Origin: an uncultured Sulfurovum sp.
Lineage (GTDB): Bacteria > Campylobacterota > Campylobacteria > Campylobacterales > Sulfurovaceae
DNA length: 64,000 bases
Assembly: GCA_902727935.1 (NCBI GenBank)
Contig: CACVAX010000006.1
Location: 62,001 to 126,000 of the forward strand
Direction: 5' to 3'
The notes below the pieces were generated by a model, which was given only the letters and a program-made list of their open reading frames with translations, made no database searches and was not told the origin of the DNA. Positions 34,016 to 43,766 of this stretch are shown here, one piece after another (within the stretch, counting starts at the first letter, position 1; the number at the start of each line of letters is the position of its first letter). The position numbers and the translations under genes are program-made.

Positions 34016-36739
34016 GTGAGTTTCCAAAACCAATTAGCCTATTCAGCCTCTGCTGGTTCGGGTAAAACCTTTGCTCTTTCGGTGCGTTATCTCTCTTTGC
34101 TTTTTTTGGGGGAAGAGCCTTCTAATATTTTGGCTGCCACCTTTACCAATAAAGCAGCAGGAGAGATGAAGCAGAGGATTATTGCTGTTTTGATTCATCT
34201 TGAAGAGAAAACAATAGAGTTGGAAAAGATATCGCACGAGACAGGCTTTACCAAAGAACAACTTTTAGAAAAACAGCCAAAAGTGCTTGAAAACTTTTTA
34301 TCTTCTTCTAATTTTATTGTGACCCTTGACAGTTTTTTTACCTCCATTTTACGTTCGGCTTCGCTTTACATTGACATAGAACCAGATTTTGTGACCAAAG
34401 AGATAGAGGCTACGACCAAAGAAGAGAACTTTTTAGAAGAGGTTCATGCCAATTCACTGTTGCATCAGTTGGTGAAACTTGCCATGAATATTGAAGACAA
34501 ACGCTTTTTAAAGATGTTTGAGTTGATGCAGAATTTTTACAAAATAGACCCTTTGCTTCCCAATGCAAACTATGAACTCTACTCTACCATTGACTTAGAA
34601 ATGCAAATAGATGCTAAAAGAGAAGCGTTACATGACTTGGTACTTAAAGCTGGGGCTTCTGCTTCTGCTGTCAAAAACTTTGCACCCATAGAGGTAAAGG
34701 CGTTGTTTAAAAAGTCTGTTTTTGAAAAAGCTTCGTTGTTAGAGCATCGAAACTATAAAAAATATGTAGAAAAAAATCCAGCGATTGATAGGCTTTTTTT
34801 AGAACTTAAAGCTTTGTTGGCACAATGGGCTAGGGTTAAAGAGCAAGTGGTGCTACACAATCTTTTTCAAGTCTATGATTATTATCGAAATGCTAACATA
34901 AGTACGGCACGGCAGTTGGGGGTGTTGAGTTTTGATGATTTGACCTATTTTACCCATCGGCTTTTGCATGAGAGTATCAATAAAGAGTTTTTGTACTTTA
35001 AAATAGACAGTCGTTTTAGGCACATCTTACTCGATGAGTTTCAAGATACTTCAACCTTACAGTTTCTGCTTTTAAAACCTCTTATTGATGAGGTAACAGC
35101 AGGGCATGGAACAGCTGAGTTTAGGAGTTTTTTTTATGTGGGCGATACGAAGCAGTCGTTGTACCGTTTTAGAGGAGGCGTAGAAGAGCTGTTTGATGCC
35201 GTGGCTGAGACCTATGAGGTGGATATAACCAATATGGATACCAATTATCGCAGTTCAAAAGCTGTGGTGGAACAGGTCAATTTTTGGTTTGAACCTTACA
35301 TGAAAGAGTATGTGCCACAAAAAACACATGCAGGAGCTAATGAGGGCTTTGTGTCTGTGGTAGAAGCCGAAGAGTTGGTAGATGAAGCCTTAGTTCAGTT
35401 GGCATTTTTACTTGAAAAAAATATTGCTTTACGAGACATTGCTATTTTAGTGGGGACAAACAAAGATGGAGCGACCATTCAAGAGGCGTGTTATGCGATG
35501 GGCTATGCAACTTCTTTAAAAACCTCTTCTTCGTTAAAACATACACCCAAAGTGGCTGCTGTGGTCGCCATGGTTGAGTATCTGTTTAGAGGTGTTAAGT
35601 TAGATGCCAAAGCGATGCTCCAAGCTGTTGGAAAAGATTTAGAAGAGATGGATTTTAAATGGTTTCATCCTTTTATGCAACCTTTGGTGGTGGTGCATAA
35701 ACTCATTGCACTTTTTGGGTATTTTGAAGAAGATTTAAACTTGTTGAAGCTTTTAGAGTTTGCATCAGGCTTTTCAGATATTTCAACCTTTTTAGAAGAG
35801 TTTGCTTTGTCTCAAATAGATGTGGCGAGTTCGGCTAAAAATGGGGTGCAGATTATGACCATTCATACTTCAAAAGGGTTAGAGTTTGAACATGTGATTG
35901 TGCTAGACAAACTTAAAGGGATTGCCCCTGACAGGTCAACGCTGTTGTATGAGTATGATGAGCGTCTGCACATAGAACAACTTTTCTATAAAATTTCAGG
36001 ACGTGATAATTTTGATGAACATTATGCCGAGTTACTTGCCAAACAAAAAATACTCAATCAAAAAGACAAAATGAATGTACTTTACGTGGCATTGACCCGA
36101 GCTGTTGAGAGTATGATAGTGATTAGAAAAGAGAAAGGCTCTATTTTTGATTTGTTGGGCATAGGACCTATGAGTGTTGGAAAACTGGAAACGGTAGGTT
36201 TGACTGCATCGAATGATATAGTCAAAGAAGAATCGTTAACCCTAACCTATTATGGAATGCAAGAAATAAATAAAGAAGGAGAGGAAGAGGAGAAAGATTA
36301 TGAGGCTATTTTATTTGGAACAGCATTACACTATACATTAGAGATGACCTCTTCTTTTTCACTTATGGGCATGGCAGAAGCTATGGCTGCCATGAAGAAC
36401 CGTTACGGGTTACTGTTAAACGAGCAAAAACTAGCCGAAATCAAAAAACGTGTTTTAAATTTGGTGACCCATAAACAGTTTCAAAAATTACTAGAAAATG
36501 CTAAAATCAATAAGGAACAATCTTTATCTTTTGAAGATGAACTCAAACAAGTGGACTTACTTTTAGAGTACGCAGAGAAATGTGTGGTAATAGACTATAA
36601 GAGTTCTAAGAAGTATCATCAAAAACATGTAAGTCAAGTACAATATTATAAAAAAGCAATTGGGAGTATTATGAAGAAGCCGACAACAGGCGTAATAATC
36701 TATCTTTTAGATGAGGGAACAGAATTTGTTGGGATTTAA
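34016..36739 (+). CDS. addA: RecB/AddA-like helicase-nuclease
   Basis: 907 residues, GTG start with AAGGAAG upstream. UvrD/REP superfamily 1 helicase: Walker A SASAGSGKTFALS, AATFTNKAAGEMKQRI (Ia), HILLDEFQDTSTLQF (II), FYVGDTKQSLYRFRGG (III), TNYRSSKAVVEQ (IV), IMTIHTSKGLEFEHVI (V) and NVLYVALTRAVESM (VI). The C-terminal RecB-type nuclease has FGTALHYTLEM and CVVIDYKSSKK (Asp and Lys). It processes double-strand ends for recombination. It is shorter than Bacillus AddA (about 1,230), usual for Campylobacterota. An addB partner is not adjacent in this window, which is unusual. Confidence 0.88.
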   Translation: MSFQNQLAYSASAGSGKTFALSVRYLSLLFLGEEPSNILAATFTNKAAGEMKQRIIAVLIHLEEKTIELEKISHETGFTKEQLLEKQPKVLENFLSSSNFIVTLDSFFTSILRSASLYIDIEPDFVTKEIEATTKEENFLEEVHANSLLHQLVKLAMNIEDKRFLKMFELMQNFYKIDPLLPNANYELYSTIDLEMQIDAKREALHDLVLKAGASASAVKNFAPIEVKALFKKSVFEKASLLEHRNYKKYVEKNPAIDRLFLELKALLAQWARVKEQVVLHNLFQVYDYYRNANISTARQLGVLSFDDLTYFTHRLLHESINKEFLYFKIDSRFRHILLDEFQDTSTLQFLLLKPLIDEVTAGHGTAEFRSFFYVGDTKQSLYRFRGGVEELFDAVAETYEVDITNMDTNYRSSKAVVEQVNFWFEPYMKEYVPQKTHAGANEGFVSVVEAEELVDEALVQLAFLLEKNIALRDIAILVGTNKDGATIQEACYAMGYATSLKTSSSLKHTPKVAAVVAMVEYLFRGVKLDAKAMLQAVGKDLEEMDFKWFHPFMQPLVVVHKLIALFGYFEEDLNLLKLLEFASGFSDISTFLEEFALSQIDVASSAKNGVQIMTIHTSKGLEFEHVIVLDKLKGIAPDRSTLLYEYDERLHIEQLFYKISGRDNFDEHYAELLAKQKILNQKDKMNVLYVALTRAVESMIVIRKEKGSIFDLLGIGPMSVGKLETVGLTASNDIVKEESLTLTYYGMQEINKEGEEEEKDYEAILFGTALHYTLEMTSSFSLMGMAEAMAAMKNRYGLLLNEQKLAEIKKRVLNLVTHKQFQKLLENAKINKEQSLSFEDELKQVDLLLEYAEKCVVIDYKSSKKYHQKHVSQVQYYKKAIGSIMKKPTTGVIIYLLDEGTEFVGI

Positions 36740-36776
36740 TTAAAATAGTATATAATGAAGTTAAAGTAGGTAGTAA

Positions 36777-37085
36777 ATGGATCAAATAAAGATAGTTGAA
36801 GCTTTAGAACTAGGACAGATTCAATGGAGAAGACATGCTCTTGAACGTATGCTTCAACGAGGTATTGGTCGTAGTGAAGTAAAAAAGGCTTTAATCTTTG
36901 GTGAAATAATAGAAAGTTATGAAACAGATGTTCCTTTTGAAAGTGCATTATTTTTTCATAATGTAGAAAAAACGCTACATGTTGTGGCAAGTTTAGATGA
37001 GCTTAATAAGATGGTTTACATTATTACGGCATATGAACCTGATATCCTTCATTTCGAAGATGATTTAAAAACAAGGAAAAAATAA
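36777..37085 (+). CDS. DUF4258 protein, putative toxin of a toxin-antitoxin pair
   Basis: 102 residues with the DUF4258 pattern: WRRHALERMLQRGIGRSEVK, LIFGEIIESYETDVPFESAL, LHVVASLDELNKMVYIITAY. This fold is related to RelE-like toxins. Its stop overlaps the first base of the next gene (TAATG), a YgiT-type zinc-finger protein, which is the usual partner. The pair sits between addA and rplM, both housekeeping genes, and looks acquired. Ribosome site GTAGGTAGTAA is weak. Confidence 0.8.
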   Translation: MDQIKIVEALELGQIQWRRHALERMLQRGIGRSEVKKALIFGEIIESYETDVPFESALFFHNVEKTLHVVASLDELNKMVYIITAYEPDILHFEDDLKTRKK

Positions 37086-37333
37086 TGCAAATTTCTATGA
37101 CAAAATGTCCGATTTGTAATGGTATAAAAGAGTTGTCAAGCGTAACTTTTACGGTTGATTTAGGTACAAACTTAATTGTTGTTCGTAATACCCCAGCAAT
37201 GGTTTGTTCTTCTTGTGGTGAGGAGTGGATAAATGATGAGACATCAGAGAGTTTAGAGCAGGTTGTATTAGAAGCAAAAGCAAAAAATAGAATGATAGAG
37301 GTAGTTGATTTTGTTTTAGAAAATGTGGCATAA
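37085..37333 (+). CDS. YgiT-type zinc-finger antitoxin
   Basis: 82 residues. Two zinc knuckles: C8-x2-C11 (KCPICNG) and C41-x2-C44 (VCSSCGEEW), with the family's strand between them (VTFTVDLGTNLIVVRNTPAM). It ends without the HTH domain of full-length MqsA, as usual for DUF4258 partners, with a helix ESLEQVVLEAKAKN. Overlaps the toxin gene by one base. Probably neutralises the DUF4258 protein. Confidence 0.82.
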   Translation: MQISMTKCPICNGIKELSSVTFTVDLGTNLIVVRNTPAMVCSSCGEEWINDETSESLEQVVLEAKAKNRMIEVVDFVLENVA

Positions 37334-37449
37334 ATTCTTATATCTTAAATTTAACTTAATTTAAATAAAAATTAAGGTTAAGTCGATATACTTCGCCCAC
37401 TAAAGTCCATGGCGTAAGTTGTGGAGCTTATTTTACTTAAGGATATTAC

Positions 37450-37875
37450 ATGAAATTAACATCTGTAATGAAGCCTCATGAAGTTCAAAGAGATTGGATT
37501 CTTATTGACGCTGAGGGAAAAACATTTGGTCGTATTTTAACAGACGTAGCTACTTTTTTAAGAGGTAAACACAAGCCTTCATTTACGCCAAATGTTGACT
37601 GTGGTGATTACGTTGTAATTATAAACGCGCAAAAAGCGAAATTTACAGGTAACAAACTGGCAACTAAAGAGTACTTTACGCATTCAGGTTACTTTGGTTC
37701 AACTAAAAGTAAAAAACTTGACGAGATGTTAGAAGAGAACACTGAAAAACTTTACAGACTTGCTGTAAGAGGTATGCTTCCTAAAACAACTCTTGGTAGA
37801 GCAATGTTGAAAAAACTTAAAGTATATGCAGGTGCTGAACACCCACATACTGCACAAATTAACAAGGACGCGTAA
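37450..37875 (+). CDS. rplM: Ribosomal protein L13
   Basis: 141 residues. Signature: [40 protein letters not shown] and [19 protein letters not shown]. Binds 23S rRNA early in large subunit assembly. It is followed 2 bases later by rpsI, the conserved pairing. The 116 bases upstream hold GCCCACTAAAGTCCATGGCG-like sequence, which may be the usual leader of this operon; no clear structure was worked out. Confidence 0.98.
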   Translation: MKLTSVMKPHEVQRDWILIDAEGKTFGRILTDVATFLRGKHKPSFTPNVDCGDYVVIINAQKAKFTGNKLATKEYFTHSGYFGSTKSKKLDEMLEENTEKLYRLAVRGMLPKTTLGRAMLKKLKVYAGAEHPHTAQINKDA

Positions 37876-37877
37876 TT

Positions 37878-38267
37878 ATGGCAACTATCTATGCAACAGG
37901 AAAAAGAAAAGCAGCAATCGCTAAAGTATGGTTAACGCCAGGTAAAGGTGAGATGACTATTAATGGTAAATCATTAGATGAGTGGTTAGGTGGACATGAG
38001 ACACTTAAAATGAAAGTTAGACTTCCTTTAGAAGCAACTAAGCAACTTGAAGCTGTTGATATTAAAGCAACTACTTTAGGTGGTGGTTATTCAGCACAAG
38101 CTGATGCACTTAAGCATGGTATTACTAAAGCACTTGTAGCTTATGAAGAATCTTTTAGAGCTATTCTTAAGCCTATGGGACTTATGACGCGTGACTCTAG
38201 AGTTGTTGAGCGTAAAAAACCAGGTAAGAAAAAAGCGAGAAGATCTCCACAGTTCTCAAAAAGATAG
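37878..38267 (+). CDS. rpsI: Ribosomal protein S9
   Basis: 129 residues with the S9 signatures [55 protein letters not shown] sequence (here [20 protein letters not shown]) and the C-terminal RRSPQFSKR that reaches the P-site tRNA. Co-transcribed with rplM. Confidence 0.98.
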   Translation: MATIYATGKRKAAIAKVWLTPGKGEMTINGKSLDEWLGGHETLKMKVRLPLEATKQLEAVDIKATTLGGGYSAQADALKHGITKALVAYEESFRAILKPMGLMTRDSRVVERKKPGKKKARRSPQFSKR

Positions 38268-38417
38268 TCGGTACTATTTTTTACTTTTTGGTCGACCTTT
38301 TGGGGTCGGCTACCTCGAAACTCTTCTACTTTTTCTAAACATTCATTTTAATTTACTATACTTTATATTATTGGTTCTTTTGGTCACTTATTAAGCAACT
38401 TTCACTACAATAATAGG

Positions 38418-40568
38418 ATGAAAAAACTATCCTTTTTACTCTTCTATTGCTTATTAACTGCTTCACTCTCTGCAAATGTTTGGAATTCGCCACACAGTTC
38501 TGACAAAAAAGATAAAAACATACTTTTTAGCTCATTTTCTTTAGCCTATAAAAATCTTGACCCAGTTCGTTCGTATTCTAAGCGTGAATCGGTGATTATT
38601 TCACATATTTATGAACCTGTTGTGGGCTATAATTATCTGAAACGTCCTTATGTTTTAGAACCCTTGACCTTAACTAGGATGCCTAAGATTGTTTATTTAG
38701 ATAAGCATGGACAAGAAGTTCAAAAAGAGAGTGAGAATGTTGCTTTTTCAAAATATACCTTTTCGTTACAAAAAGACATTTCATATCAGAATCATCCTTG
38801 TTTTGTGGAAGCCAATCGAGAATTAAAAGAAGAAGTATTTCTAAAGATAGAGACGCTTGATGATTTTGAAAATGTGGGAACAAGAGTACTCACAGCTCAT
38901 GATTATGCTTATGCGATTAAACGTATGGCTGTTCGTCAAAACCATTCGCCTATTTTAGACATTATTCAAACCTATATTTTGGGTTTAGAAGAATTTTCAA
39001 AAGAGATTAGTAATATTGTTAAAGAGCAGAAAAAAAATAATGAAGCAATAGATTTAAAACTTTATAACATTGAGGGGGTCAAGGTTGTAGATGAACAGAC
39101 TTTTAGTATTACTCTTAAAGGAAAATACCCCCAATTTCTCTATTGGATGAGCATGAATTTTTTTGCTCCTATTCCTTGGGAGGCTGACTTATTTTATCAA
39201 CAAGAAGGGTTAATTGCCAAAAATATTACCTTAAATACTTCTCCTATAGGAACAGGTGCTTATTATTTAGCTGAAAACAATCCAAATAAACAAGTTCGAC
39301 TCGTGGCTAATCCTAATTATAGAGATGTTTTTTACCCTACGTTGACTAAAGAAGAAATAGAAAAATCAAATGTTCCAGAAGAATTATTAAAAGATGCTGG
39401 TAAAAAAGTACCTTTTATAGACGAAGTTATTTATTCATTGGAAAAAGAGGGCATACCATTATGGAACAAGTTCCTCCAAGGTTACTATGATGCTTCAGGA
39501 ATTTCGTCTGAAGCTTTTGACAAAGCCATAAATGTTTCGTCTGTTGGTGACATGGGCTTGAGTGAGGAGATGGCTTCAAAAGGTATCAAACTAAAAGGCT
39601 CTGTTGAACCAAGTATTTTTTATTTGGCATTTAACATGCTTGACCCTGTAGTAGGTGGCTACAGCCAATCGGCTAAAAAACTACGTCAAGCCATTAGTAT
39701 TGCTCAAAATGAAGAAGAGTATATTAGTATTTTTGCAAATGAAAGAGGCATTCCTGCACAAAGTCCCATTCCTCCTGCTATTTTTGGACATGTAGAAGGC
39801 AAAGAAGGAACGAACCCTTTTGTTTATGATTGGGTTGAGGGAAAGCGTGTTCGAAAATCAATCGAAGTAGCGAAACAACTTTTGGCTGAAGCTGGTTATC
39901 CCAATGGGATTTCTAAAGAGACTGGAAAAGCATTGGTTTTAAATTATGATACCACAGCATCTGGACCTGATGACCGAGCATTAATGGATTGGCGACGTAA
40001 ACAGTTTTCTAAATTAGGAATTCAACTGGTCATTCGAGGAACAGACTACAACCGTTTTCAAGACAAGGTAAACAAGGGAAAAGCACAACTCTTCTCATGG
40101 GGGTGGAATGCAGATTATCCAGACCCTGAAAACTTTTTGTTTCTATTGTATGGTAAAAATGGAGCAGTTGCTACCAATGGAGCTGGTGTTAACTCTGCTA
40201 ATTATAACAACCCAAAGTTTAACAAGTTATTTAATGAGATGAAAACCATGGAAAACTCACCTAAACGTTTGAAAATTATCAAAAAAATGTTAACTATAGC
40301 CCAAGAAGATGCCCCATGGGTTTGGGGTTTACATCCTAAACGATTATCACTTCATCATGAGTGGTTTCAAAACATCTATCCTCATGCCATGAGTGATGAC
40401 ACCTTAAAGTATAAAAGAATTAACGCTGAACTTAGAACAAAAAAACAAGATGAATGGAATCAGCCAGTTATCTTACCTTTGGTACTCTTTTTTCTTATTC
40501 CTTTGTTGATGGCTTATCCACTTTATCGGGCTTATCAGAAGCGACAGACGGCTGTTATAAAAAATTAA
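38418..40568 (+). CDS. ABC transporter substrate-binding protein (peptide/opine family 5)
   Basis: 716 residues. Signal peptide KKLSFLLFYCLLTASLSA; SBP_bac_5 domain: LAYKNLDPVRSYSKRESVII, HIYEPVVGYNYLKRPYVLEP, ISLT-type hinge TFSITLKGKYPQFLYWMSM, and near the end WNADYPDPENFLFLLYGKNG. A C-terminal membrane helix (about 688-706; LPLVLFFLIPLLMAYPLYRA) anchors it, which is unusual for a soluble binding protein. It is the first gene of an importer operon whose permeases are at 42732 and 46855 and whose ATPase is at 53757; a defence cassette follows it directly. Confidence 0.88.
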   Translation: MKKLSFLLFYCLLTASLSANVWNSPHSSDKKDKNILFSSFSLAYKNLDPVRSYSKRESVIISHIYEPVVGYNYLKRPYVLEPLTLTRMPKIVYLDKHGQEVQKESENVAFSKYTFSLQKDISYQNHPCFVEANRELKEEVFLKIETLDDFENVGTRVLTAHDYAYAIKRMAVRQNHSPILDIIQTYILGLEEFSKEISNIVKEQKKNNEAIDLKLYNIEGVKVVDEQTFSITLKGKYPQFLYWMSMNFFAPIPWEADLFYQQEGLIAKNITLNTSPIGTGAYYLAENNPNKQVRLVANPNYRDVFYPTLTKEEIEKSNVPEELLKDAGKKVPFIDEVIYSLEKEGIPLWNKFLQGYYDASGISSEAFDKAINVSSVGDMGLSEEMASKGIKLKGSVEPSIFYLAFNMLDPVVGGYSQSAKKLRQAISIAQNEEEYISIFANERGIPAQSPIPPAIFGHVEGKEGTNPFVYDWVEGKRVRKSIEVAKQLLAEAGYPNGISKETGKALVLNYDTTASGPDDRALMDWRRKQFSKLGIQLVIRGTDYNRFQDKVNKGKAQLFSWGWNADYPDPENFLFLLYGKNGAVATNGAGVNSANYNNPKFNKLFNEMKTMENSPKRLKIIKKMLTIAQEDAPWVWGLHPKRLSLHHEWFQNIYPHAMSDDTLKYKRINAELRTKKQDEWNQPVILPLVLFFLIPLLMAYPLYRAYQKRQTAVIKN

Positions 40569-40583
40569 GAAATATACAAAGCC

Positions 40584-40613
40584 TTGGTATCAGTTTTTTT
40601 GCTAAAATATAAG
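40584..40613 (+). promoter_or_regulatory. Candidate promoter of the Septu-like cassette
   Basis: TTGGTA (40584-40589) and TATAAG (40608-40613) are 18 bases apart. The start would be near 40620, just before the ATPase gene at 40641. This would give the inserted cassette transcription of its own inside the transporter operon. Confidence 0.4.
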
Positions 40614-40640
40614 AAATAGAATTCCATGTAAGGAAAAGAT

Positions 40641-41948
40641 TTGAAATTAAAAAAATTAATATTAACAAATTTTAGAAGTTATAAAAAATTTGAAATAGAG
40701 TTTCATGAAAAATTAAATGTTATTGTTGCTGAAAATGGAGCTGGAAAAACAACAATTTTAGATGCAATAGCAATTGGTTACGGTGCAATGTTGACACGAT
40801 TTCCGAAAGTAAAAGGAAAGACTTTTGAAGAGAGTGATTTAAAATTCGATGACGAGAATAGATTATCTCCTTATATGCGTATAGAACTAGAAAGTTATAC
40901 AAATATTATGTGGGATAGAACACAGGCTAGAAATAAATCAAAGGCAGTTAAAAAGCTTATACCTCTAGGTAGGGGTTTGACTGAATTATATAAAGTTATT
41001 GATGAAATAATAGAAAAGGAATATACTTATGGATATATAGAGTATGAGATGCCTTTAGTTATGTATTATGGTACAAGTAGAGCTGTGTTAAAAAGTCCAA
41101 TGAGGAAACGAAACTTTAAAAAAGATTTTTCACGTTATGAAGCTTTAAGTGGTTCACTTGAAGCATATACTAATTTTACAAGACTTTTCCAATGGTTTGA
41201 TGCAATGGAGATTGAAGAGAATCAAGAGATTAAAGATAGAAGAGATTTTGATTATAGATTACCTGCATTAGAAGCTGTTAGAAGAGCCATAGAAATTATG
41301 TTACCTGAAATGACAAATCCTCGGATAAAGAGAACTCCTTTACGTTTTGTAATAGATAAGCTTATAGAGGGTAAAAATGTTATGTTTAGAGTTGACCAAC
41401 TTAGTGATGGATACAAAACAGTCTTAGCTATGGTCATGGATATATCAGCAAGAATGGCAGAGGCTAATCCTCATTTAAAAGAAGAATCAAATAAAAGTGA
41501 AGCTTTAATTATGATAGATGAGATAGATTTACATTTACATCCACGATGGCAACAAACAATTCTTATTGATTTACAGAAAGCATTTCCTAATGCTCAGTTT
41601 ATTGTTACGACGCATAGTCCTCAAGTCTTGACAACTGTATCATCAAGTTTAATTCAAATTATCTCTGATTCAAAACTCTATTCTGCTCCATCAGGAACAG
41701 AAGGAGCAGAAGCTTCACGGATTTTAAAACGAGTATTTGATGTTGACTTACGACCTAAAAATAGTGTCACAAGTAGATTAAATGAGTATTTAGATTTGGT
41801 ATATGATGATAAGTGGGCAGATGAAGATACTTTAAGGTTACGAATAAAGCTTAATGAAATTTTTAATGGAGAAGAACCAGCCTTAACTGAAGCAGATTTA
41901 TATATAGAAAATCGTAAATGGGAGTTAGAAATTGAAGAGGGTATTTAA
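40641..41948 (+). CDS. ptuA: PtuA-like AAA/SMC-type ATPase (Septu defence)
   Basis: 435 residues, TTG start with AAGGAAAAG upstream. LILTNFRSYKKFEIEFHEKL, then Walker A AENGAGKTT (30-38), a long middle domain, signature-like LSDGYKTVLAMVMDIS, Walker B MIDEIDLHLHPRWQQ and switch His VTTHSPQVL. This is the AAA_21-type ATPase of Septu systems (PtuA), which is paired with an HNH nuclease; here the HNH frame begins inside its last 17 bases. Septu is known to protect against phages. It is located between the binding protein and permease genes of an ABC importer. Confidence 0.82.
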   Translation: MKLKKLILTNFRSYKKFEIEFHEKLNVIVAENGAGKTTILDAIAIGYGAMLTRFPKVKGKTFEESDLKFDDENRLSPYMRIELESYTNIMWDRTQARNKSKAVKKLIPLGRGLTELYKVIDEIIEKEYTYGYIEYEMPLVMYYGTSRAVLKSPMRKRNFKKDFSRYEALSGSLEAYTNFTRLFQWFDAMEIEENQEIKDRRDFDYRLPALEAVRRAIEIMLPEMTNPRIKRTPLRFVIDKLIEGKNVMFRVDQLSDGYKTVLAMVMDISARMAEANPHLKEESNKSEALIMIDEIDLHLHPRWQQTILIDLQKAFPNAQFIVTTHSPQVLTTVSSSLIQIISDSKLYSAPSGTEGAEASRILKRVFDVDLRPKNSVTSRLNEYLDLVYDDKWADEDTLRLRIKLNEIFNGEEPALTEADLYIENRKWELEIEEGI

Positions 41949-42697
41949 ATCATCTTCTTGTAATGTGTTGATAGTTTATGAAAAAAAGTATCCAACGGCG
42001 AAATGGGATAAAGGAATTAACAATTTTAAATCTTATAGTAAAAGTAATTTATATAATCGATTAAAAAAAAAGATATTTGACGAACAAGGTGGAATTTGTG
42101 CTTATTGTGAATCTAAAGTTGAATAATACGTATAAACAAAGAGTTGAACACTTTGAGGATAAATCTAACTCCACGTTATTAAAGAATTTACATTTAGATT
42201 GGAATAATTTGATAGGTGTTTGTTTGGGTGGTTCTGATATACGAAATAAAGAAAATCCTCCATTTAGAACACCTGCCAATTTAAGTTGTGATGCTTATAA
42301 AGTTAATCATGCAAATATTTTAAATCCATTAGAAATACAAGCCTTTCCTAATCTTTTTAGATTAAATAAACGAACCTGTGAGTTAGAAGCTGATATTAAA
42401 AGTTGTAAGTTGATTACTATTCCAAATAATAAATATACTACTACTGAAGAACTTGTTACACAAACAATTATTAATTTAAATCTTAATTGTGATCGTTTAA
42501 CTACAGATAGACATAAAATTTTAATAGCATATAATAAAGAAATAGGAAAAGGTAGACAAGTGCAAGATAGAGAAGTATTTAGCAAGTTAGTAGAAAAATG
42601 GTTTTCTAAAAGATTTTCTAATCTTTTTACAACACGAAGACTTTTATTGGGAAAGCATGCAGAACTTTTTTTAGAAAAGAATAATTATGATGGATAA
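41932..42697 (+). pseudogene. ptuB: Frameshifted PtuB-like HNH nuclease
   Basis: Two frames together make one HNH protein of TIGR02646/PtuB type. Frame A (TTG 41932, GGAG upstream) gives LKKKIFDEQGGICAYCESKVE and stops at 42126. Frame B, one base ahead, continues NTYKQRVEHFEDKSNS, then LLKNLHLDWNNLIGVCLGGS and a C-terminal domain to 42697. CxxC from A and VEH from B are both needed for the metal site. Skipping one base near GAATAATACG (42119-42128) restores the full frame. It may be inactive, a sequencing slip or a frameshift-expressed gene. The next gene is the transporter permease. Confidence 0.75.
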
Positions 42698-42731
42698 AAT
42701 AATTAATTTATATATGAAAGAGGTTCACTAA

Positions 42732-43712
42732 ATGCTAACCTACATAATAAAACGAATATTCTACGCAATCCCCATTTTAATAGGGGTAAACCTCATAACT
42801 TTTATGCTTTTTTTCATGGTAAATACTCCTGATGATATGGCACGGTCACAGCTTGGGGCTAAAAGGGTCACAGCCGAAATGATAGAAGCTTGGAAAGTGG
42901 AGAAAGGTTATGATAAACCTCTTTTTGTGAATGAAAAGGCAGAAGGTTTAGGAAAAATAACTGATACTTTGTTTGTGAAAGAGTCCATTAAGCTTTTTAC
43001 CTTTGATTTTGGCTTTTCAGATGCAAACCGAAATATAGGTGCTGACATACAAGAACGAATGGGACCTTCTTTTGCCATTGCGTTACCCACGTTTATGATA
43101 GCACTCATTACCAATGTTTCTTTGGCACTGCTTTTAGTGCTTTTTAGAGGTTCAGCGTTGGACACAAGCATGATGGTGGTCGCTGTTATGATAATGTCCG
43201 TTTCGGGACTCTTTTACATTATCGCAGGGCAAGTACTCTTTTCTAAGATGTGGCATTGGGTTCCTATCTCTGGTTTTGAAGCAGGATGGGGAGGGGTTAA
43301 GTTTGTCATCTTACCCATTATGATAGGAGTTTTTTCAGGTTTAGGTTCTGGGGTACGTTGGTACAGAAGTATTTTCTTAGAACAGATAAACCAAGATTAT
43401 GTACGAACAGCTAGAGCTAAAGGGCTTTCTGAATTAAGAGTGCTTTTTGGACATGTGTTGCGTAATGGAATGTTGCCTATTTTGACGGGAGTGGTTGTGG
43501 TTATTCCTACTTTGTTTATGGGTTCACTCATTATGGAGTCTTTCTTTGGAATTCCAGGGCTTGGGTCGTATACTATTGATGCCATTAATGCACAAGATTT
43601 TGCCATTGTAAAAGCCATGGTATTTTTGGGGTCGGTGCTTTATATTATTGGGTTAATCTTGACAGATATTTCGTATACGTTGTTTGATCCTCGTGTGAAG
43701 TTAGGAGCGTAA
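42732..43712 (+). CDS. ABC transporter permease (DppB/YejB type)
   Basis: 326 residues with six membrane helices. Starts with YIIKRIFYAIPILIGVNLIT, typical for the B-type permease; the EAA loop is YVRTARAKGLSELRVLFGHV, and VVVVIPTLFMGSLIMESFFG follows. It forms the importer channel with the permease at 46855. GAGGTTCAC precedes the ATG. The upstream neighbour is a Septu-like cassette and the downstream one a DUF262 cassette, so the transporter genes are separated by 2-5 kb each. Confidence 0.92.
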   Translation: MLTYIIKRIFYAIPILIGVNLITFMLFFMVNTPDDMARSQLGAKRVTAEMIEAWKVEKGYDKPLFVNEKAEGLGKITDTLFVKESIKLFTFDFGFSDANRNIGADIQERMGPSFAIALPTFMIALITNVSLALLLVLFRGSALDTSMMVVAVMIMSVSGLFYIIAGQVLFSKMWHWVPISGFEAGWGGVKFVILPIMIGVFSGLGSGVRWYRSIFLEQINQDYVRTARAKGLSELRVLFGHVLRNGMLPILTGVVVVIPTLFMGSLIMESFFGIPGLGSYTIDAINAQDFAIVKAMVFLGSVLYIIGLILTDISYTLFDPRVKLGA

Positions 43713-43728
43713 GATGAGTTTAAATAAG

Positions 43729-43734
43729 TATAAT
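43729..43734 (+). promoter_or_regulatory. TATAAT -10 element before the DUF262 cassette
   Basis: A perfect TATAAT at 43729-43734 lies 32 bases before the DUF262 gene start and 16 bases after the permease stop. No good -35 is present, so the assignment is tentative. Confidence 0.3.
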
Positions 43735-43766
43735 GTTGAAAGTAAAATATATAGAAAGGACTTTGA

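Noticed and set aside
38276..38330. Hairpin after rpsI (GTCGACC with GGTCGGC) as a terminator
   Set aside because: The stem has a G-T pair and no T-run follows; could be a pause site, but support is weak.
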